Source of the DNA: CAZQAA01 sp964591255
GTDB taxonomy: Bacteria; Desulfobacterota; DSM-4660; Desulfatiglandales; Desulfatiglandaceae
Length of the DNA stretch: 30,232 bases
Direction of reading: 5' to 3'
Assembly: GCA_964591255.1 (NCBI GenBank)
Contig: CAZQAA010000199.1
Coordinates: forward strand, 1-30,232
Shown here in pieces: positions 25,000-30,232 of this stretch (positions are counted from its first letter, which is position 1; each line of letters starts with the position of its first letter). A program made the position numbers and the translations under genes. The notes under the pieces were generated by a model. That model was not told the DNA's origin. It searched no databases and saw only the letters and a list, made by a program, of their open reading frames with translations.

Positions 25000-25419
25000 C
25001 TACTTGCCATCATCTATTACATATTTTAGTGTTTGAAACTTTTTAGAGATGATCTGCGCTGCAGTGTTGTACATCAGAGTGTTTTCTGCCAAATCACCCA
25101 TGCTTTTGCTGATATCAACCGTATTACCGTCACCTCGGATTGTGACATCTGGAGAAGTCTCTGTCCGAAATTTTATTTCGTTTGATCCATCTCCCCTGCC
25201 AGAAAAATGAACAGTCTGTGTCCTTTTAAGAGCTATATTTTTTTCCGGCTTGGAGGCCAGGTCGAGATTTTCTTCTATAAGCATATCAAAGGCCTTATAG
25301 TTGGGAGTATCCACGTTGGCGATATTTGAGACTATCAGTCTGTGCTTAATGGATCTGAGATTCATGACCTTTTCAAGAGTATGGAGAGTCCCTCCAAAAA
25401 GTCCCCGCAATTCTTCCAT
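25000..25419 (-). CDS. flgB: Flagellar basal-body rod protein FlgB
   Basis: FlgB is the innermost rod subunit after FliE. The 139-residue product has the rod motif IKHRLIVSNIANVDTPNYKA (about 24-43) and the C-terminal NTLMYNTAAQIISKKFQTLK. The ATG at 25419 follows AAGGAATTGTGAGAC. It is the first gene of the flgB-to-flbD run and lies about 35 bases downstream of the predicted start of a sigma-54 promoter. Confidence 0.96.
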   Translation of the reverse strand: MEELRGLFGGTLHTLEKVMNLRSIKHRLIVSNIANVDTPNYKAFDMLIEENLDLASKPEKNIALKRTQTVHFSGRGDGSNEIKFRTETSPDVTIRGDGNTVDISKSMGDLAENTLMYNTAAQIISKKFQTLKYVIDDGK

Positions 25420-25463
25420 GTCTCACAATTCCTTTTTTTGATGCTCCTGTTATCTGGCTATTC

Positions 25464-25479
25464 AGCAAATAACATACCA
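25464..25479 (-). promoter_or_regulatory. Sigma-54 (-24/-12) promoter of the flgB operon
   Basis: On the minus strand the sequence is TGGTATGTTATTTGCTG, with GG and GC exactly 10 bases apart and a perfect TTGCT. The -24 box TGGtAtG keeps the GG and four of six consensus positions. The predicted start is near 25454, about 35 bases ahead of flgB. Confidence 0.8.
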
Positions 25480-25537
25480 TTGGTGTGAATAATTGAAGTT
25501 TATTTTTTTTTGTTGTAATATCATTATGTTATGTTTA

Positions 25538-25557
25538 GTCAATTTTCTAAATTGATC
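25538..25557. promoter_or_regulatory. Inverted repeat upstream of the flgB promoter, possible activator site
   Basis: TCAATTT and AAATTGA form a perfect 7-bp inverted repeat with a three-base spacer, inside GTCAATTTTCTAAATTGATC. It lies about 60-80 bases upstream of the -24 box, where enhancer-binding activators usually sit. The half-site TCAAT resembles that of FleQ, but the spacing differs from the known FleQ box. Confidence 0.4.
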
Positions 25558-25601
25558 GCTATCTGTCCTTTTTGCCTTATTTATGGATAGGAAATATTTA
25601 C

Positions 25602-26971
25602 CTATTTGCGGGGCCAAGTCTTCCCCGATCCTTTATATTCCCTGAGCTTGTTCCTTAATGTCCTGATGCTGATCCCCAACATCTTGGCCGCATTAGTCCT
25701 GTTCCCGTTAACCTCTTCCAGTGTCTTGAATATCAACTCTTTTTCCATTTCTTTTACGGACAATCCCGCCTTGATTAAAATGGGGTCATCCTCGTTGAGG
25801 TCATCCTCTTCCAAAAAGAGATGTTTTGGCATAATAATCTCCCCTCGCGCCAATAGAACGGCCCTTTCAATAGTATTTTCCAGTTCTCTGACATTGCCCT
25901 TCCAGTCATATTTTAGGAGAAGAGAAATGGTGTCATCAGATATGCCTTTATCTCCAGGTTGTTTTTTGCGCTATATTTTTCCAAGAAATAGTTTGAAAGC
26001 AACTTAATGTCTCCCTTCCTTTTTCTTAGAGGTGGGATTGTTATAGGTATGACATTGATTCTATAAAAAAGATCTTTTCTGAATTTCCCGTCTCTCACTG
26101 CCTGTTTAACGTCTATGTTGCTGACAGCTATAATCCTCACATCTATTTTGATCGGTTTTTTTCCTCCCACCCTGTCGATTTCTCTTTCCTGCAAAACCCT
26201 GAGTAGTTTCGCTTGCAAGGGTGTTGTCATCTCGGTAATCTCATCTAACAGTATGGTGCCGTTGTTCGCTAATTCAAATTTACCTATCTTTCTTTGTATT
26301 GCACCTGTAAAGGCCCCTTTTTCATGGCCGAACAATTCACTTTCAGCCAGGCTCTCAGGCAATGCGGCGCAGTTTACGGCCAGATATGGGCCCTGCTTCC
26401 TCAGACTATGATAGTGGATGTAAGACGCCAACAACTCTTTTCCTGTCCCGCTTTCTCCCAAGATAAGGACTGTAGAATTGCTGGGGGCCACCTTTTTTGC
26501 TAATTCAAGGACCGCCAACAGACTGGGATCGTTAGTTATGATTTTTTTTGTCTCATGTTCCGCACTTATGCATTCATCAGAAGATATGGCACGTATGCGT
26601 AGGTCCGATTTTGAGCGTACCTTCTTTACCGCTGCATCAAGGGTCTCGGATGAGAAAGGTTTGATTATATAATCCGATGCCCCTTCCTGCATGGCCTCCA
26701 CGGCATTACTGATAGTCCCATAGGCCGTAATCATTATAACCGGTATACGGGGCGATATCTTTTTTACCCTTTCCAATACCTCCATACCCGACATCTCCGG
26801 CATCTTTACATCGGTTATCACCATGCTAAATCTATCTTTTTTAAGCTTTTCAATAGCCTCGAATCCGTTTGAGGCGGTCTCTACCGAGTAGCCGTTGCGG
26901 TTCAGTGCATGGGATAGAGCCGTTCTCATATCAGGCTCATCATCAACAACTAAAATTTGTTCTGTCAGCAT
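25602..26971 (-). pseudogene. Sigma-54-dependent response regulator (FlrC/FleR-like), broken by a one-base frameshift
   Basis: This is an NtrC-type activator: receiver domain (about 1-120) with phospho-acceptor Asp54 in VITDVKMPEM, and AAA+ domain with Walker A GESGTGKE (172-179), GAFTGA (219-224, sigma-54 contact) and FRKDLFYRINVIP. After Lys342 the frame is lost and a stop follows ten codons later. The rest of the protein continues one frame away to 25602: ISDDTISLLLKYDWKGNVRE, then the Fis-type helix-turn-helix with NRTNAAKMLGISIRTLRNKL. Adding one G to the GG at 25945-25946 (CC on the plus strand) restores a 456-residue protein. The truncated form would lose part of the AAA+ domain and all DNA binding. 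The start overlaps the kinase gene by seven bases. Confidence 0.9.
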
Positions 26972-28290
26972 ATTATTTTACTCCGCTTTCCAAATAGTTC
27001 ACTGTTTTGTTCTCTTGCATTGCCTACATTGGCATTCCACAATGGCAAGGTTATGGTACATACCGTACCTTCTCCCTCAGAACTGTGGATATCAATAGTT
27101 CCCCCGTGAAGTTTTATGATATTGTGTACAATGGCCAGCCCCAGACCCGTCCCCCTCTCTTTGGTACTGAAAAATGGATCAAATATCTTGGACAGATCGG
27201 ATGAAGCTATACCTGTCCCTGTGTCAACAAATTTGATCTCAGCCATGCTTGAATCCTTATGGCCTCCTATCTCTCGGGTGGAGATAGAAAGTGTGCCACC
27301 TTTTGGCATGGCCTGAATTGCGTTCAGCACTAGATTGAGCGCTGCTTGTTTCAACAGTTCAAGGTCACCGTATACTTTCAGGGGGAGGGAAGAATACTTG
27401 GTGATGACCTCAATCATATCGTTCGTCTTAATCATATGAGATGAAAAGAAGAGAGAGTCATTTAGGGGATCATGAATGTCGAAAACTTGAAATTCCGGCT
27501 TTTGTTGCGGTTTTATAAATAACAACATGTTTGAGACAATATTGTTTAGACACTGCACACCAGATGATATGTGCTCTGCCAGTTCCTTCAGTTGTCCTGA
27601 ACCTTCCAGATCCCTTCTCAAAAGAGATGCAAAAAGCTCGATACTGCCTAAGGGATTTCTTATCTCATGGGCTATCCTTGCTGCCATCTCTCCCATTGCT
27701 GCCAGGCGTCCGGCCCGATTTGCTCGTTCCTCAAGGCTTTTTATTATTGTGATATCCTGTAAGGTCAGAACCGTTCCTGCATTTCTTTTCTGAGAATTTT
27801 TTACCGGAGAAATGGATATGCTGATATACTGAGTCCCTTTTTCCTTTCTGCATATCTCTGTTTCAAATTGAGTGGTCGATTCAATACGATCCATGTGTTT
27901 CAAGTCCAGCCCCATGTTCAGAAAACACTCGAAATTGAAAAAACGGCTAAATTTTTTTCCAATTACCCTTTCCGAGGTAAAGCCTGTTATTTCCTCCGCT
28001 GCATGGTTAAAACTTGTGATTCTTCCCTCAAGGTCCACAACTATTACGCCTGTAGAGAGACTTTCAAGTATGCTGTGCAGATAATCTCTTGCTTCTTCTT
28101 TCTCTTTCAGATTTTTTTCCAGGGCCTGATTTTTATATTTTAATTCTATGTCAAGTTCCCTGACCCTTTGCTCCAATTCTTGGTAGTATTTCCCAAATTT
28201 TAAGGCGGCTCCGTTAAAGGACTGTATAGCTTCGTTGAGCAGACCCAATTTTTCTTCATTATTGGTTCTCAAAGGGGTAAGATTTCTCAT
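26965..28290 (-). CDS. PAS-domain sensor histidine kinase (FlrB/FleS-like)
   Basis: This is a soluble kinase without membrane segments, the likely partner of the following response regulator. The 441-residue product has a coiled-coil N-terminal helix (about 10-70), a PAS domain (about 70-183, with GVIVVDLEGRITSFNHAAEE), then the H-box with His208 (MAARIAHEIRNPLGSIELFA). The ATPase domain follows, with N-box LNLVLNAIQAMP, G1 DTGTGIA and G2 GTGLGLAIVHNI. This layout matches FlrB/FleS, which respond to an intracellular assembly cue and phosphorylate FlrC/FleR. The ATG at 28290 follows AAGGAAAAA. It has its own sigma-54 promoter about 130 bases upstream and overlaps the regulator by seven bases. 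Confidence 0.92.
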   Translation of the reverse strand: MRNLTPLRTNNEEKLGLLNEAIQSFNGAALKFGKYYQELEQRVRELDIELKYKNQALEKNLKEKEEARDYLHSILESLSTGVIVVDLEGRITSFNHAAEEITGFTSERVIGKKFSRFFNFECFLNMGLDLKHMDRIESTTQFETEICRKEKGTQYISISISPVKNSQKRNAGTVLTLQDITIIKSLEERANRAGRLAAMGEMAARIAHEIRNPLGSIELFASLLRRDLEGSGQLKELAEHISSGVQCLNNIVSNMLLFIKPQQKPEFQVFDIHDPLNDSLFFSSHMIKTNDMIEVITKYSSLPLKVYGDLELLKQAALNLVLNAIQAMPKGGTLSISTREIGGHKDSSMAEIKFVDTGTGIASSDLSKIFDPFFSTKERGTGLGLAIVHNIIKLHGGTIDIHSSEGEGTVCTITLPLWNANVGNAREQNSELFGKRSKIIC

Positions 28291-28420
28291 TTTTTCCTTT
28301 TTTGGTTTTTATTAATAACTGAGTATATAAATTAACTTGACTAAGTTGATCGACTCCAATCTCAATTGTATATAGCCTTAGAAAATAGACGTATTATGGG
28401 TAATCTCATGAGGTAGGTAT

Positions 28421-28436
28421 GGCAAGAATTATGCCA
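28421..28436 (-). promoter_or_regulatory. Sigma-54 (-24/-12) promoter of the kinase/response-regulator operon
   Basis: On the minus strand the sequence is TGGCATAATTCTTGCCA, with GG and GC exactly 10 bases apart, TGGCA at -24 and TTGC at -12. The predicted start is near 28411, leaving a leader of about 120 bases before the kinase ATG. The box is itself an inverted repeat (TGGCA and TGCCA). Confidence 0.8.
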
Positions 28437-28507
28437 TTTGGATCGGAAGGCTTGTAGATCAAAAATCCTGTATAATGTGTCCTGAAACACACCTCTGTAG
28501 TTTATTT

Positions 28508-28523
28508 GGGCAGAAAATTGCCC
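28508..28523 (-). terminator. Short hairpin downstream of the FlrA-like gene
   Basis: GGGCA and TGCCC form a 5-bp stem with a six-base loop about 60 bases after the stop of the activator gene. There is no U-tract after it on the minus strand. It could contribute to termination between the activator and the kinase promoter, but the evidence is weak. Confidence 0.25.
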
Positions 28524-28549
28524 TTGTTGTGTCAGGTTTTGGGTATAAC

Positions 28550-28567
28550 GCGTCAGGGATTTGACGC
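28550..28567. promoter_or_regulatory. FleQ-box-like palindrome GTCA-N6-TGAC, possible activator site
   Basis: GCGTCA and TGACGC form a perfect 6-bp inverted repeat with a six-base spacer. The core GTCA-N6-TGAC has the same half-sites and spacing as the FleQ consensus GTCAATAAATTGAC known from Pseudomonas. It lies about 115-145 bases upstream of the kinase sigma-54 promoter, a normal enhancer distance, and 18 bases after the FlrA-like gene. It could also act as a terminator stem, but no U-tract follows. Confidence 0.5.
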
Positions 28568-28584
28568 TTGATAAGGAGTTGGGA

Positions 28585-29688
28585 CTAAATCTTCTGGGGT
28601 TGGGTGTTAAGTGAATAAAAATCTTGGGCAGGAGGAGAATTCTGTGAAAGGCGATATCTTTTTATTTTTTCTACTAAGGTAGTCCTGTTTAAATGAAGAA
28701 GTTTGGCGGCTTTATTCTTTACCCATTTACTTTTTTCGAGTGATTTGTAAATCAAGACTTTTTCGAATTCAGTTACTGCCGTATTCAAACATATTCCATT
28801 TTCCGAAATTTCAATACCTGCAAAAGCAACGCTTTCCTTTCTTTTGCTTATCCTGTCAGGCAGGTCTTGGGGTAGGATGCACCCTTCTCCTTTCAATACT
28901 ACGAGCCTTTCCATGACATTCCGAAGTTCCCTGACATTCCCCGGCCAGGGATATTCCATTATCATTTCCATGGCCTCTTCAGATATCCCGTCAACCCTTC
29001 TCCTTTTCTTCCGGTTTAACTGGCCAAGAAAATATGAGACAAGGATCGGGATATCTTGTCTACGTTCCCTTAAAGGCGGAAGGGTTATTGGTATCACATC
29101 AAGTCTATAGAAAAGGTCTTCCCTGAAATTTCCCTTGCTTACTTCTTTTTCCAGGTCCCGGTGTGTGGCGGCGATGACCCTCACATCTACCTTGATAGAT
29201 TTTGATCCGCCTACGCGGTCAAATTCCCTTTCCTCCAATACTCTTAGGACCTTAACCTGGAGATCAGGACTCATGTCACCGATTTCATCCAGAAAGATTG
29301 TTCCTTTATTCGCCAATTCAAACTTTCCTGCCCTGGCAGTAGTAGCTCCGGTAAAAGCGCCTCGGACATGTCCGAACAGTTCGCTCTCCAATAAATTTTC
29401 AGGGATTGCTCCACAGTTTATGGGTACAAGGGGTTCCCTTTTTCGATGGGAGCAGTAGTGGATAGCCCGGCCCACCAGTTCTTTTCCTGTCCCACTCTCT
29501 CCGTATACTATTACGGTACTGTCACTGTCGGCTATCTTTTCTATAAGATCAAATATATCTTGCATCTTTTTGCTTTTACCGACCATACCCATAAAAGTGT
29601 TCTCATCTTTTGGAAGTGCATAGATGGAATCTTCCACGAAAGATAGATCCGAGTCCCCTCTGGCTTCGTTAAGTGCTAAATCTGGCAA
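28585..29688 (-). CDS. Sigma-54-dependent transcriptional activator (FlrA/FleQ-like, no N-terminal regulatory domain)
   Basis: The likely master activator of the flagellar cascade. The 367-residue product has only about 33 residues before the AAA+ domain, so there is no receiver or FleQ domain. The AAA+ domain has Walker A GESGTGKE (63-70), the sigma-54 contact loop GAFTGA (110-115), Walker B IFLDEIGDMS (131-140), and the arginine region FREDLFYRLDVIP. A Fis-type helix-turn-helix follows (about 315-350) with AAKLLHLNRTTLVEKIKRY, very like the end of FleQ/FlrA. The start is TTG 29688, supported by TAGGAGG six bases upstream; no ATG is available. It is monocistronic by layout, with the kinase promoter downstream. 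Confidence 0.88.
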   Translation of the reverse strand: MPDLALNEARGDSDLSFVEDSIYALPKDENTFMGMVGKSKKMQDIFDLIEKIADSDSTVIVYGESGTGKELVGRAIHYCSHRKREPLVPINCGAIPENLLESELFGHVRGAFTGATTARAGKFELANKGTIFLDEIGDMSPDLQVKVLRVLEEREFDRVGGSKSIKVDVRVIAATHRDLEKEVSKGNFREDLFYRLDVIPITLPPLRERRQDIPILVSYFLGQLNRKKRRRVDGISEEAMEMIMEYPWPGNVRELRNVMERLVVLKGEGCILPQDLPDRISKRKESVAFAGIEISENGICLNTAVTEFEKVLIYKSLEKSKWVKNKAAKLLHLNRTTLVEKIKRYRLSQNSPPAQDFYSLNTQPQKI

Positions 29689-29726
29689 TGTTTTCCCTCC
29701 TATTTAGACAGACGCCCATGATAATA

Positions 29727-29742
29727 TGCAATGTTTGTTCCA
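29727..29742 (-). promoter_or_regulatory. Sigma-54-type promoter of the FlrA-like activator gene
   Basis: On the minus strand the sequence is TGGAACAAACATTGCAT, with GG and GC exactly 10 bases apart, TGGaAC at -24 and the perfect TTGCAT at -12. The predicted start is near 29717, about 28 bases ahead of the TTG start codon. Confidence 0.7.
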
Positions 29743-30190
29743 TAATTAACACAACCTTTAACTAAATGGATGCTTGTTTGATAGGTGAATTGTGATTATG
29801 TTAGGCCTAGAGACTGGATATTGGACTTAGTAAAATGACCTACTCAATATATAGATATTTAATCGGTTGATATTTATATGGAAATATTTCCTTGGCAGAG
29901 GAGAGAGGAGATGAAATTGGTAAAAAATGATTTTATAGACGATGATTTTTTTGCAATATGCAATTGCTTGATAGGATTATAAAGGGGAATTTTATTAGTG
30001 GTTATCAATTTCATGAACAGTGTATCCATTTAAATAAAGATATATTTTTAAGTGGCTTTATTATGTATATCTATTGGTCTTGGAGCCATATATCTTGTTA
30101 AAACATGCAGTTAAGGGATTTTTGCTGAAAACTTTATTAACTTCTGTTAGTTACGATGAATAAATAGATTAAAAGATTAAATAATAAAAA

Positions 30191-30224
30191 TGCAAAATGC
30201 AAAACTATGAAATTGCATTTTGCA
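30191..30224 (-). repeat. 12-bp perfect inverted repeat, possibly a terminator of an off-window minus-strand gene
   Basis: Arms TGCAAAATGCAA (30191-30202) and TTGCATTTTGCA (30213-30224) are separated by ten bases. On the minus strand the stem is followed by TTTTTATTATTT, as in an intrinsic terminator, but the stem is AT-rich. It may instead be a protein-binding palindrome. Confidence 0.45.
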
Positions 30225-30232
30225 ATAAATTG

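Larger units (their letters stand above)
29689..30232. other. AT-rich intergenic region with no clear gene
   Basis: I see no long ORF on either strand across these 544 bases. It holds the sigma-54 promoter of the activator gene near its left end, one tiny plus-strand ORF with a strong ribosome binding site (29911-29982, 23 codons), and a 12-bp inverted repeat near the right edge. The rest is AT-rich. The minus-strand flagellar run therefore begins here. Confidence 0.7.

Noticed and set aside
1..30232. CRISPR array, tRNA/rRNA, insertion sequence or prophage genes
   Set aside because: I found no regularly spaced repeats, no RNA gene signature, no transposase and no terminal inverted repeats with target duplications anywhere in the window.

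Overview
The window is one long, coherent flagellar gene cluster. Every gene I can support is on the minus strand, so transcription runs right to left. The base composition is moderately AT-rich. Three things point to a Gram-negative bacterium of the deltaproteobacterial / Desulfobacterota type: the FlrA/FlrBC-like sigma-54 control genes, the strong -24/-12 promoters, and the order flgBC-fliEFGHIJK-flgDE-flbD-motAB-fliLMNOPQR-flhBAFG-fliA-flgF. The lineage is inferred from gene order and families, not from a marker gene. I see no rRNA, tRNA, CRISPR array, insertion sequence or phage gene.

Layout from right to left. (1) 29689-30232 has no clear gene; it is AT-rich, with a sigma-54 promoter and a 12-bp inverted repeat near the edge. 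(2) 25602-29688 is the regulatory block: a FlrA/FleQ-like sigma-54 activator without an N-terminal regulatory domain, a PAS histidine kinase, and a response regulator split by a one-base frameshift. (3) 15345-25419 holds the rod, MS-ring, C-ring, export ATPase and hook genes: flgB, flgC, fliE, fliF, fliG, fliH, fliI, fliJ (frameshifted), fliK, flgD, flgE and flbD, followed by an unrecognised 80-residue ORF. (4) 2168-14971 starts at an almost perfect sigma-54 promoter and holds motA, two consecutive motB-like genes, fliL, fliM, fliN, fliO, fliP, fliQ, fliR, flhB, flhA, flhF, flhG and fliA. (5) 944-2100 holds three small uncharacterised flagellar-cluster ORFs. (6) 1-708 is the start of flgF, cut by the window edge.

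How it works together: the activator and two-component genes probably drive the sigma-54 promoters seen ahead of flgB, motA and (less clearly) flgF. They also have sigma-54-type promoters of their own, which suggests autoregulation. FliF/FliG/FliM/FliN build the basal body and switch. FlhA/FlhB/FliO/P/Q/R with FliH/I/J form the export machine, and FliK/FlgD/FlgE make the hook. MotA/MotB/FliL form the torque generator, FlhF/FlhG set position and number, and FliA takes over late transcription.

Most of this is ordinary. The points that deserve a second look are: a first MotB paralogue whose ion-channel aspartate is replaced by glycine, next to a normal one; two independent frameshifts (response regulator and fliJ); a GTCA-N6-TGAC site like the FleQ box beside a sigma-54 promoter; and several unassigned small ORFs.
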